Assembly (NCBI GenBank): GCA_963933975.1
Contig: CAWVWE010000018.1
Span: 1-40,115, forward strand
DNA: 40,115 bases
Reading direction: 5' to 3'
Source of the DNA: UBA10364 sp905182675
GTDB lineage: Bacteria; Bacteroidota; Bacteroidia; Flavobacteriales; Schleiferiaceae
Shown here: positions 9,534 to 16,692 of the stretch, in pieces
Layout of the letters: every line of letters starts with the position of its first letter
Numbering within the stretch: the first letter of the stretch is position 1
The notes under the pieces: model-generated
What the model saw: only the letters and a program-made list of their open reading frames with translations
What the model was told of the DNA's origin: nothing
Database searches by the model: none
Program-made: the position numbers and the translations under genes

Positions 9534-9995
9534 ATGAAAAAGTTACTATCAATGAGTTTTTTACTCACTAGTTTTTTATTAACTGCACAAGTAGGTACTG
9601 TTTCTCCAACGAGTGGTACTCAAAGCACTCTTACAGGATCTGGTGCAGCTAACACAACAAGCGTTAATATGGCACTACCACCTTCTATGCTTGATATGGA
9701 CAGATTTAGAGGCAGTTATACCAATGGTTCTGTTTAGGCAAATGGCGATATGATAGACATTAACTACACTGCTTTCGTACCGGAAGAACTTGAGTTTAGA
9801 GGAGTGATCAAATTAGCATCACCTCAAAAGATAATGATTGATGGCGTCAACACTATTACGGGTCTGAATATGCAGATTGAAGTAACCGTTGCTCCAGATA
9901 ACAAAAAAAATCCTAGAGAGCTCTATGTCATTCACGAACCAGGCAAACTAGTGGATTGGATTCTTACGGAGGATCCCTTCTCTCCAAAGAAATAA
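9534..9995 (+). pseudogene. Small secreted protein gene interrupted by one in-frame TAG
   Basis: Starting at the ATG at 9534 the frame encodes a clear signal peptide (KKLLSMSFLLTSFLLTAQ, cleavage near AQ-VGT), then a Ser/Thr/Gly-rich segment and MLDMDRFRGSYTNGSV. Codon 68 is TAG (9735-9737). After it the same frame runs on for 85 further codons of protein-like sequence (ANGDMIDINYTAF, EELEFRGVIKLASPQKI, ELYVIHEPGKLVDWILTED) to TAA at 9993-9995, followed at once by a strong terminator. One C-to-T change would turn CAG (Gln) into this TAG. Without the stop the product would be 153 residues. I do not recognise the family. Alternatives are a recent nonsense mutation, an assembly or read error, or real stop-codon readthrough; a TTG at 9510 is in frame but would spoil the signal peptide. 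Confidence 0.7.
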
Positions 9996-10000
9996 AAAAA

Positions 10001-10028
10001 AGCCCCGCAAGAGCGGGGCTTTTTTTTT
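10001..10028 (+). terminator. Bidirectional rho-independent terminator
   Basis: An 8-bp stem AGCCCCGC/GCGGGGCT with loop AAGA, preceded by seven A and followed by eight T. It sits six bases after the stop of the broken gene at 9534 and can also work for leftward transcription of the dehydrogenase gene that ends at 10202. Confidence 0.9.
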
Positions 10029-10201
10029 ATAAAATATTCCGAAATCATATGATCAATATATCGTTACAAACTTATATCTATTCGTGCGGCTTTAACTTAA
10101 ATGAGTACATGACATTAATAAAGAGACATTTAATGTTGTAATTCTTGCCAGAGTTACAGGGCTATTTGAACTTACTGAAAAGGATGAGTCTAAGGTCTAG
10201 T

Positions 10202-10849
10202 CTAAATAAGATCTTTTGGCTTGTAAGTTTTTAATTCTACTGTTTTGTCTGATTTACTTTCCATTATCATTTTTTCAGCTAAAACGGAAACTAATAAAGG
10301 TTGTAGCGATTTTAGAATTCCAATTTTATTTAACCGTTTAAAAACTTCGATCCCTGTTTTTTCGGTTGCTCTCATTAATTCTGGTTGTCTAATTAACGCT
10401 GGAGGCTGGAAAATTTGAATTTTCTCAAACTTCAGTTTCTTAACTGACTCTTCTAGTGCTCCCTTAATTTTAGGATAGAAAAAAAAGGATTTTTTATCAG
10501 CGCCTGTGGATGAAACTAATGAATAATGAGTAACTCCATTATCTGCTGCCATTTTAGCAAATTCATACTGATAGGTATAGTCTACTAAATATTGTTGTTG
10601 TTTACTTCCCGCCTCTTTTAGCGTAGTTCCTAGTGCAGAAAACAATATATCCCCATTAATCAAATCTCGGTAATCAATAAGTCTGGAAAAATTAATTTCG
10701 TGTACGATTAATTTATCGTGCTCAATATTTGGTTTTCTTCTAACAAAAATAGAGATCTTACTAAAGGTAGTATCCTTTAATAGCAGTCTGACAATTTCTT
10801 GACCAGTAGCTCCAGTAGCTCCCAATACTATGGCATGAAGGTTTTTCAT
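10202..10849 (-). CDS. NAD(P)-binding atypical short-chain dehydrogenase, HTATIP2/TIP30-like
   Basis: 215 residues of a Rossmann fold. The dinucleotide motif GATGATG is at residues 9-15 (IVLGATGATGQEIVRLLL), followed by a strand ending in FVRR that would contact the adenine phosphate of NADP. The segment SALGTTLKEAGSKQQ, the strand HYSLVSSTGADKKS and the later YPKIKG, which supplies the Tyr-x-x-x-Lys pair, match atypical SDR proteins of the HTATIP2/YwnB type. The substrate is unknown; many members are annotated as NAD(P)H-binding or nucleoside-diphosphate-sugar epimerase-like proteins. The gene stands alone, with an AT-rich leader upstream and no obvious partner. Length fits the family. Confidence 0.82.
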   Translation of the reverse strand: MKNLHAIVLGATGATGQEIVRLLLKDTTFSKISIFVRRKPNIEHDKLIVHEINFSRLIDYRDLINGDILFSALGTTLKEAGSKQQQYLVDYTYQYEFAKMAADNGVTHYSLVSSTGADKKSFFFYPKIKGALEESVKKLKFEKIQIFQPPALIRQPELMRATEKTGIEVFKRLNKIGILKSLQPLLVSVLAEKMIMESKSDKTVELKTYKPKDLI

Positions 10850-11024
10850 AGTGTTGTTTTTATTTGTTTAAATATATAGAACATCTATTTCCGTAGTTGG
10901 AGCATTCCGTTAATCGATCTATAATTTCTACAGGACACGTCTACTCCGCTACAACCTCTGCCGTTTAATGCTTCCAAAGTATGAAGACCCTGTAAAGCCA
11001 ATGCAGGAGCACTCTAGGAAGGCA
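10850..11024 (-). other. Non-coding stretch with possible remains of a gene
   Basis: Between the dehydrogenase and tRNA-Leu no intact gene is seen. On the minus strand one frame reads MPS, a TAG, then SAPALALQGLHTLEALNGRG and on through CSGVDVSCRNY to a stop near 10890. A second frame carries CPVEIIDRLTECSNYGNRC just before the dehydrogenase start, also behind stops. These may be fragments of a lost Cys-containing protein or chance. Confidence 0.25.
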
Positions 11025-11054
11025 TAAAAAAAGCCCCACAAAACTGTGAGGCTT
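11025..11054 (-). terminator. Terminator of tRNA-Leu
   Basis: On the minus strand AAGCCTCACA pairs with TGTGGGGCTT (one G-U pair) around a four-base loop, then a run of seven T. It starts four bases after the tRNA 3' end. Confidence 0.85.
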
Positions 11055-11057
11055 TAG

Positions 11058-11139
11058 TACCCGGGGCGGGAATCGAACCCGCACTCCCGAAGGAACTGGA
11101 TTTTGAATCCAGCGCGTCTACCAATTCCGCCACCCGGGC
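11058..11139 (-). tRNA. tRNA-Leu(CAA)
   Basis: The minus strand folds into a class II tRNA of 82 bases: acceptor GCCCGGG with CCCGGGT, D-arm GGCGGAATTGGTAGACGC, anticodon stem CTGGA/TCCAG with loop TTCAAAA (anticodon CAA), a short variable arm GTTCCTTCGGGAGT and T-arm GCGGGTTCGATTCCCGC. The discriminator is A and the CCA end is not encoded. It reads UUG codons. Confidence 0.95.
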
Positions 11140-11250
11140 TTCTTGTGGAATTGGACGGCAAAAATAGGGGTGTTTTCCTATTCTCCTAACATTTTATAAA
11201 AGAATTTTAAACCAAGCGAAAAAGGGCACTCAGTTTATCGTTCTTTTACT

Positions 11251-11258
11251 TACATTTG
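11251..11258 (+). promoter_or_regulatory. Bacteroidota -7 promoter element of prs
   Basis: TACATTTG is an exact match to TAnnTTTG, with TTTATCG about 20 bases upstream as a candidate -33 region. It lies 54 bases before the prs start, which places the transcription start around 11262-11266. Confidence 0.7.
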
Positions 11259-11260
11259 CA

Positions 11261-11276
11261 CCCCTCTTCGGAGGGG
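11261..11276 (+). other. UUCG-tetraloop hairpin at the 5' end of the prs mRNA
   Basis: CCCCTC (11261-11266), loop TTCG and GAGGGG (11271-11276) form a compact and very stable hairpin. From the -7 element the mRNA should begin at or next to the hairpin. No T-run follows, so it is not a terminator; a role in mRNA stability or in translation of prs is inferred. Confidence 0.6.
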
Positions 11277-11312
11277 CGTAAACTGCAATAACAACACAGA
11301 TTAATAGCACAA

Positions 11313-12245
11313 ATGCAACCTGAAGCTAAAATTTTCGCCGGTCGTCACACCATGGAGCTCGCAACTAGAATTGCTGCGAAATATGGTGTTGCTATGGGGA
11401 ATGTTATGATTACAGAGTTCAGTGATGGTGAGTTTTGTCCTTCATTTGAGGAAACGGTTCGTGGCAATAGAGTATTTCTAATTCAGAGTACGAATCCACC
11501 TGCTGATAATTTACTTGAGTTGTTAATGATGTGCGATGCTGCTAAGCGCGCTTCTGCTAAACATATTACGGCTGTTATTCCTTATTTCGGTTTGGCACGT
11601 CAAGACAGAAAAGACAAACCACGAGTACCGATAGGTGCCAAACTTGCCGCTAAGATGCTGATGGCTGCAGGAGCAACACGTATCATGACCATGGACCTTC
11701 ATGCTGATCAAATTCAAGGCTTTTTTGAAGTACCTGTAGATCACTTGTTCAGTTCAGCTCTTTTTATAAAAGATATCGATACACTAAATTTAACAGATTT
11801 GTGTATCGCATCCCCTGATATGGGAGGAGCAAAAAGAGCACATGCGTATGGATCTAAACTTCAAGCGGAAGTTGTGATTTGTTACAAGCAAAGAAAAGAA
11901 GCAAACGTCATTGATAAAATGACGGTTATTGGAGATGTCGAAGGTAAAAATGTGATCTTAGTAGATGACATGGTTGATACTGGAGGCACCCTTTGTAAAG
12001 CTGCTGAAATGCTCAAGGAAAAAGGCGCTAAAACAGTTAGAGCTTATTGTACCCACGGCGTATTAAGTGGACCTGCACATGAGCGTATTGCGAACAGCGC
12101 ACTAGAGGAGTTGGTTATAGCTGACACAATTCCTCAAACACAAGAGAACCCTAAGATCCGCGTGATCTCCGTCGCTGAAATGTTTGCACAAGTGATGACT
12201 AATGTTCATCACCACGAAAGCATTTCAGGGCACTTTATAATGTAA
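11313..12245 (+). CDS. prs: Ribose-phosphate pyrophosphokinase (PRPP synthetase)
   Basis: 310 residues, the normal length. The enzyme transfers pyrophosphate from ATP to ribose 5-phosphate to give PRPP, the precursor of purines, pyrimidines, NAD, His and Trp. Seen: the N-terminal EFSDGE motif, the flexible-loop region YFGLARQDRKDKPRVPI, the metal- and ATP-binding MDLHADQIQGFF, and the PRPP-binding loop VDDMVDTGGTL near residues 217-227. The start at 11313 gives the usual N-terminus. It is followed after 20 bases by rplY, and this prs-rplY-pth order is a conserved arrangement in many bacteria. A promoter with a 5' hairpin lies upstream. Confidence 0.97.
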   Translation: MQPEAKIFAGRHTMELATRIAAKYGVAMGNVMITEFSDGEFCPSFEETVRGNRVFLIQSTNPPADNLLELLMMCDAAKRASAKHITAVIPYFGLARQDRKDKPRVPIGAKLAAKMLMAAGATRIMTMDLHADQIQGFFEVPVDHLFSSALFIKDIDTLNLTDLCIASPDMGGAKRAHAYGSKLQAEVVICYKQRKEANVIDKMTVIGDVEGKNVILVDDMVDTGGTLCKAAEMLKEKGAKTVRAYCTHGVLSGPAHERIANSALEELVIADTIPQTQENPKIRVISVAEMFAQVMTNVHHHESISGHFIM

Positions 12246-12265
12246 TATTGAGAAAACTAGATCAG

Positions 12266-12874
12266 ATGAAATCTGTTGAAATTCAAGGAAATTTAAGAAC
12301 CGAATTAGGTTCAAAGTACGCTCAACTTGAGCGTAAAGCTGGAAACGTACCATGTGTTGTTTATGGAGGTGATGCACCTATCCATTTTTCTGCACCTGTA
12401 CTAACGTTCAGAGGATTAGTATACACAGCTGACGCAAAAATCGCAAAAATCACTATTGGTGGTTCAACGATCGAAGCTGTAATACAAGACATGCAGTTCC
12501 ATCCAGTCACTGACGCATTAATGCACATTGATTTCATTCAATTAATTGAAGGAAAGCCGGTAACCATGGGAATTCCTGTAGTTGTTAAAGGTCAATCTAA
12601 AGGTGTATTGAACGGTGGTAAGATGAAGATGATCATGCGCAAGCTATCAATACGCTCCATTCCTGGATCGTTTCCTGAAAGTATTGAGCTAGATGTTACT
12701 CCTTTGACTATTGGACAATCTATCCGTGTAAGTGATGTTAGTGCTGAGGGATGTGAAATCCTGAACGCTGGCACTGCTGTTATCTTAACTGTCAAAAACT
12801 CTCGTGGCGCTGTCAAAGAAGATGGCGAAGACGAAGACGAGGGCGAAGCTGAAGCTGAAGTAGCAGCAGAGTAA
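12266..12874 (+). CDS. rplY: 50S ribosomal protein L25 (general stress protein Ctc type)
   Basis: 202 residues from the ATG at 12266; a TTG at 12248 is in frame but would add an untypical extension. L25 binds 5S rRNA in the large subunit. The N-terminal domain starts SVEIQGNLRTELGSKYAQ and contains VPCVVYGG, as in the family; the C-terminal TL5/Ctc beta domain includes HIDFIQLIEGKPV, the RKLSIRSIPGSFPESIELD region and a final VILTVKN. The last 25 residues are an acidic Glu/Asp/Ala tail, common in Bacteroidota L25. It lies between prs and pth in an apparent operon. Confidence 0.95.
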   Translation: MKSVEIQGNLRTELGSKYAQLERKAGNVPCVVYGGDAPIHFSAPVLTFRGLVYTADAKIAKITIGGSTIEAVIQDMQFHPVTDALMHIDFIQLIEGKPVTMGIPVVVKGQSKGVLNGGKMKMIMRKLSIRSIPGSFPESIELDVTPLTIGQSIRVSDVSAEGCEILNAGTAVILTVKNSRGAVKEDGEDEDEGEAEAEVAAE

Positions 12875-12889
12875 TCTGTTTTTACCGTT

Positions 12890-13456
12890 ATGAAAAAGTT
12901 CCTCATTGTTGGATTAGGAAATCCTGGAGCAGCGTATGCAAATACGCGTCATAACGTTGGATTTTTAACATTGGACGCCTTTGCTAAGGCGTCCAATGTT
13001 GTTTTTGAACCAGGGAGATATGCGATGATAGCAGAGACCCGTATCAAAGGCAAAACTTTTCGCCTCATCAAGCCCACCACTTTCATGAACCTAAGCGGCA
13101 AAGCTGTGCGGTATTGGATGAGTGAAGAAAACATTCCTTTAGAGAATATCATAGTTGTTCTTGATGATCTTGCGCTTCCTTATGGTGCTATTCGACTCAA
13201 GGGAAAAGGATCCGACGCAGGACATAACGGCCTTAAGGATATCGAAGCCAAACTTGGACGGAATGATTATGCTAGACTTCGCTTCGGCATAGGTAACGAC
13301 TTCTCTAAAGGCCAGCAAGTTGATTACGTTTTAGGAGAGTGGAGCAAAGAGGAATCATTAGACTTGTCGCTTTTGATTGACCATTGCGTTAAAGCCTGCG
13401 AAACCTTTGCGTTGGCCGGATTAAATACGGCGATGAATCATTTCAATAAGAAATGA
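12890..13456 (+). CDS. pth: Peptidyl-tRNA hydrolase
   Basis: 188 residues. The enzyme frees tRNA from peptidyl-tRNA that has dropped off ribosomes. Diagnostic motifs: VGLGNPGAAYANTRHNVGF with the catalytic His, KPTTFMNLSGKAV, VLDDLALPYGAIRLKGKG with the catalytic Asp, and GSDAGHNGLKDI. The gene starts 16 bases after rplY and its final TGA overlaps the ATG of the next gene (ATGA at 13453-13456). Confidence 0.97.
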   Translation: MKKFLIVGLGNPGAAYANTRHNVGFLTLDAFAKASNVVFEPGRYAMIAETRIKGKTFRLIKPTTFMNLSGKAVRYWMSEENIPLENIIVVLDDLALPYGAIRLKGKGSDAGHNGLKDIEAKLGRNDYARLRFGIGNDFSKGQQVDYVLGEWSKEESLDLSLLIDHCVKACETFALAGLNTAMNHFNKK

Positions 13457-14139
13457 CGAAGTCAGATCACATTCTAGATTTTTACCGTAGCATTTCTTTT
13501 GACTTAAATACGCTGGATCACGACTTAAATGTTTTGAATCCTTTCAGCCTAGCTTCGTTTGAGCAGACCACTGTCCTTGATAAATTTTATCACAAATTCT
13601 ATGGGGATCACGAACCGCGTAATCTCATCCTTGGCATTAACCCAGGTAGATTAGGAGCTGGAGCCACGGGGATTCCTTTTACGGACACAAAGAGACTGAA
13701 TCATTGTGGTATTGAGATGACTGAATTTACAACCCACGAACCTAGCTCTGTCTTCGTTTATGAGGCCATAGATGCCTACGGGGGTCCCACTGCATTTTAC
13801 AATAAGTTTCTAATCGGCTCGGTGTGTCCGTTGGGGTTTGTCGTTAAAAAAGGCAATAGCTGGATTAACTTCAACTACTACGATAGGGCTTCATTCGTTA
13901 AAAAACTAACTCCTTTTTTACTGGAACAAATAAAAAAACAGTTGGCTCTAGCTGGCCTTAATGAGCGGATTATTGTTTTTGGGACTGGAAAGAATCTGAA
14001 ATTTCTAGAACACCTCAACAAGGAGCACGCCTTTACTCCTGAACTCATAGCTCTTGAGCATCCGAGATATATTATGCAATACAAGTACAAGGATCGGGAG
14101 AGGTATATAAGTAAATACCTAGAGGCGCTTTCCTTATAG
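13453..14139 (+). CDS. Uracil-DNA glycosylase-fold protein, SMUG2-like (DUF4918)
   Basis: 228 residues. GINPGRLGAGATGIPFTDTK near residues 61-80 corresponds to the water-activating and base-binding motif of uracil-DNA glycosylase superfamily members of the SMUG type, and the C-terminal ALEHPRYIMQY corresponds to the second catalytic motif with a His-Pro. Family knowledge: SMUG2-like (DUF4918) proteins are common in Bacteroidota and are thought to remove damaged bases from DNA. Its start overlaps the pth stop by 4 bases, so it is probably translated together with pth; a bidirectional terminator follows. Substrate not determined. Confidence 0.85.
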   Translation: MTKSDHILDFYRSISFDLNTLDHDLNVLNPFSLASFEQTTVLDKFYHKFYGDHEPRNLILGINPGRLGAGATGIPFTDTKRLNHCGIEMTEFTTHEPSSVFVYEAIDAYGGPTAFYNKFLIGSVCPLGFVVKKGNSWINFNYYDRASFVKKLTPFLLEQIKKQLALAGLNERIIVFGTGKNLKFLEHLNKEHAFTPELIALEHPRYIMQYKYKDRERYISKYLEALSL

Positions 14140-14153
14140 ATAAGAGCAAAAAA

Positions 14154-14180
14154 AGCCACCCTTAATGGGTGGCTCTTTTT
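14154..14180 (+). terminator. Bidirectional terminator between the glycosylase gene and groEL
   Basis: 8-bp stem AGCCACCC/GGGTGGCT with loop TTAAT, A-run before and CTTTTT after. It serves both convergent transcription units. Confidence 0.9.
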
Positions 14181-14200
14181 AATTATACATGCCAGTTCAA

Positions 14201-15832
14201 TTACATCATTCCCATGCCGCCGCCCATGCCCGCTGGAGGCATAGCTGGTTCGTCTTTAGGTATTTCCGTTATCGTAACTTCAGTAGTTAATAATAGTCCT
14301 GCGACAGACGCTGCGTTTTCAAGCGCCACACGAGTTACTTTAGTTGGGTCAATAACCCCTGCCTCATACATGTTTTCATAGACATCTGTTTTCGCATTGA
14401 AACCAAAGTCATCGCTTCCCTCTTTTACTTTTGCAACGACCACAGATCCTTCGAAACCAGCATTATGGACGATCTGTCGGAGAGGCTCCTCTATAGCTTT
14501 AGCAATAATTTGTATACCGGTTGTTTCGTCATCGTTTTCGCCTTGAAGATTTTCAAGAGCTGAACTTACACGAACAAAGGCGACACCACCTCCAGGAACA
14601 AATCCTTCTTCCACTGCAGCCTTAGTTGCAGCTAGAGCATCGTCAACGCGGTCCTTTTTCTCCTTCATCTCCACCTCTGAAGCAGCACCAACGTAAAGCA
14701 CCGCTACACCTCCGGCAAGCTTAGCCAGGCGCTCTTGTAACTTTTCGCGGTCGTAATCAGAAGTGGTATTTTCAATTTGAGCCTTGATCTGATTCACACG
14801 ACCTGCAATAGCATCACGCTCACCAGCTCCATTAACAATTGTCGTATTGTCTTTATCGATAGTCACTTTTTCCGCAGTGCCTAACATTTCCATGGTAGCA
14901 CCCTCTAGGGTCATTCCACGCTCTTCAGATATAACTTGGCCACCTGTCAAGACAGCTAGATCTTCTAGCATTGCTTTGCGTCGATCACCAAAGCCTGGTG
15001 CTTTTACAGCAGCAATTTTCAGAGAACCACGTATGCGATTAACCACAAGTGTTGCCAAAGCTTCACCATCTACATCTTCTGCAATAATCAACAACGGGCG
15101 ACCACTTTGTGCAGCGGGCTCTAAAATCGGAAGTAATTCCTTCATAGAGCTTACCTTCTTATCATAAATCAATATTAGAGGCTTCTCTAATTCTGCTACC
15201 ATTTTCTCCGTATTGGTCGTAAAATATGGACTTAAATAACCGCGGTCAAACTGCATACCCTCTACAATATCAACGTAAGTTTCTGTCCCCTTAGACTCTT
15301 CTACGGTAATAACACCTTCATTTTTCACCTTAGCCATGGCCTCAGCAATTAATGAACCTATGGTGTTGTCGTTGTTTGCTGAAATAGAAGCAACTTGTTT
15401 AATCTTACTGTTGTCGTCTCCTACCTCCTGACTTAAATTTTTCAACTCCTGTATCACGACCTTAACCGCTTTTTCAATACCGCGCTTGAGATCCATTGGA
15501 TTCGCTCCTGCAGCGACATTTTTCAAACCATGGTGATATATAGCTTGAGCTAGAACAGTTGCCGTAGTAGTCCCATCGCCTGCAATGTCAGCAGTTTTGG
15601 AAGCAACTTCCTTAACCATCTGGGCACCTAGGTTTTGTAATCTATCTTCTAATTCTATCTCTTTCGCAACAGATACACCATCCTTAGTCACATGAGGAGC
15701 ACCAAATGATTTCTCTATAATAACGTTACGGCCTTTAGGACCTAAGGTCACTTTTACCGCATTTGCCAATGCATCCACACCAGCCTTAAGGCTGTTTCTC
15801 GCTTCAACATCAAATGAAATTTGCTTTGCCAT
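14201..15832 (-). CDS. groEL: Chaperonin GroEL (Hsp60)
   Basis: 543 residues, full length. GroEL forms the double-ring ATP-driven folding chamber with GroES in the cytosol. Seen: the N-terminal KVTLGPKGRNVIIEKSFG, the nucleotide-binding GDGTTTATVLAQAI, the apical-domain segments YLSPYFTTN and APGFGDRRKAMLEDLA, GGVAVLYVGAASEVEMKEKKD, and the flexible tail ending GGGMGMM. No residue looks anomalous. It lies 26 bases after groES and is transcribed with it. Confidence 0.98.
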   Translation of the reverse strand: MAKQISFDVEARNSLKAGVDALANAVKVTLGPKGRNVIIEKSFGAPHVTKDGVSVAKEIELEDRLQNLGAQMVKEVASKTADIAGDGTTTATVLAQAIYHHGLKNVAAGANPMDLKRGIEKAVKVVIQELKNLSQEVGDDNSKIKQVASISANNDNTIGSLIAEAMAKVKNEGVITVEESKGTETYVDIVEGMQFDRGYLSPYFTTNTEKMVAELEKPLILIYDKKVSSMKELLPILEPAAQSGRPLLIIAEDVDGEALATLVVNRIRGSLKIAAVKAPGFGDRRKAMLEDLAVLTGGQVISEERGMTLEGATMEMLGTAEKVTIDKDNTTIVNGAGERDAIAGRVNQIKAQIENTTSDYDREKLQERLAKLAGGVAVLYVGAASEVEMKEKKDRVDDALAATKAAVEEGFVPGGGVAFVRVSSALENLQGENDDETTGIQIIAKAIEEPLRQIVHNAGFEGSVVVAKVKEGSDDFGFNAKTDVYENMYEAGVIDPTKVTRVALENAASVAGLLLTTEVTITEIPKDEPAMPPAGMGGGMGMM

Positions 15833-15858
15833 TTTCTTAAACTTTTTGTCCGTTAGGA

Positions 15859-16137
15859 TTAAACAATTGCCATGATATCAGCCTCACGCATGATGAGGTA
15901 GTCTCCAACTTCGTATTTGAACTCCGTACCACTGTATTTTCCATACAACACGACGTCACCTACTGTGACGGTCATAGGCTCATCCTTTTTACCAGGGCCA
16001 ACGGCTATAACCGTACCACGCTGCGGCTTCTCTTGAGCAGTATCTGGAATGATAATTCCTGATGCCGTCTTGGTTTCAGCTGCTGCTGGTTCTATAATAA
16101 CTCTATCAGCTAGGGGTCGAATATTTAAATCTGCCAT
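15859..16137 (-). CDS. groES: Co-chaperonin GroES (Hsp10)
   Basis: 92 residues from the ATG at 16137 (the frame stays open to 16176, but the extension is untypical). GroES caps the GroEL chamber. Typical features are NIRPLADRVIIEPAAAE, the mobile loop ETKTASGIIIPDTAQEKPQ, GTVIAVGPG, and VLYGKYSGTEF. It is the first gene of the groES-groEL unit; its upstream region holds no CIRCE element, but has repeated ATTGAC and TATGCCACT words. Confidence 0.97.
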   Translation of the reverse strand: MADLNIRPLADRVIIEPAAAETKTASGIIIPDTAQEKPQRGTVIAVGPGKKDEPMTVTVGDVVLYGKYSGTEFKYEVGDYLIMREADIMAIV

Positions 16138-16183
16138 GATTAGTTGGGTTTTTAGTTTTATGCTTTTAAGATACATGTAATTC

Positions 16184-16260
16184 TATGCCACTTGTAAAGT
16201 TATGCCACTATGACATTGACGTTCCAATGACGCGTGAAAAATTGACAGCAATTGACAAAT
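16184..16260 (-). promoter_or_regulatory. Repeat-rich upstream region of groESL
   Basis: TATGCCACT occurs at 16184 and again at 16201 (17-base period). ATTGAC occurs at 16215, 16241 and 16251, with relatives AATGAC at 16226 and ATGAC at 16210. On the minus strand TAACTTTA (16202-16195) is a near match to the TAnnTTTG element. No CIRCE (TTAGCACTC-N9-GAGTGCTAA) is present. Regulation by another heat-shock regulator is inferred. Confidence 0.4.
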
Positions 16261-16292
16261 AAAAAGCCCGAATGGCAGAACCATTCGGGCTT
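16261..16292 (-). terminator. Terminator downstream of secG
   Basis: On the minus strand a perfect 12-bp stem AAGCCCGAATGG/CCATTCGGGCTT around a 5-base loop is followed by TTTTT. It ends the miaB-secG operon before groES. Confidence 0.9.
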
Positions 16293-16315
16293 GTAAATAT
16301 AAAGCTGATGCTTTG

Positions 16316-16687
16316 TTATTCTTCGATACTTTCAGGCATTCCATCTACCGGCATCTCATTATCCGGTGCTTGACCAGCGTCTAACGATGGCATTGATGGT
16401 TGGAAAGGAACTGCACCTTCCACTTGCTCTAAAAGAATGGTATCTTCTTCTTCGGCTGCGTCAGTACCCACCATATTCATGGTGATTACCAGTACGAACA
16501 ATCCAATCACCAGACCCCAAGTTGCCTTGTCCAAGAAATCAGTTGTTTTTTTGACACCACCCAGCATTTGGGGGCTATCACCGCCAAAAGCAGCACTTAA
16601 ACCGCCTCCTTTTGGATTCTGTACAAGGATCACTAATACAAGTAGTATAGATATAACTACGATAAGGATGGAGAATAGTGCTGTCAT
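16316..16687 (-). CDS. secG: Preprotein translocase subunit SecG
   Basis: 123 residues. SecG is the small membrane subunit of SecYEG. Two transmembrane helices are visible: residues 3-23 (FSILIVVISILLVLVILVQ) and about 58-75 (WGLVIGLFVLVITMNMV). Between them is the conserved cytosolic loop QNPKGGGLSAAFGG. An acidic, Pro-rich tail of about 45 residues follows, longer than in E. coli but common in Bacteroidota. It is the last gene of the tight minus-strand cluster, 5 bases after its upstream neighbour, and is followed by a strong terminator. Confidence 0.95.
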   Translation of the reverse strand: MTALFSILIVVISILLVLVILVQNPKGGGLSAAFGGDSPQMLGGVKKTTDFLDKATWGLVIGLFVLVITMNMVGTDAAEEEDTILLEQVEGAVPFQPSMPSLDAGQAPDNEMPVDGMPESIEE

Positions 16688-16692
16688 GAGTT

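Noticed and set aside
9956..10141. 61-codon open frame across the terminator at 10001
   Set aside because: It runs through a strong hairpin and its A/T tracts; translation product is low-complexity.
14847..15167. 106-codon plus-strand open frame inside groEL
   Set aside because: Antisense shadow of groEL codon usage.
16184..16216. Possible sigma-54 promoter (TGGCAT...TTACA) upstream of groES
   Set aside because: The GG-to-GC spacing is wrong by one base and the -12 GC is missing, so it does not meet the consensus.
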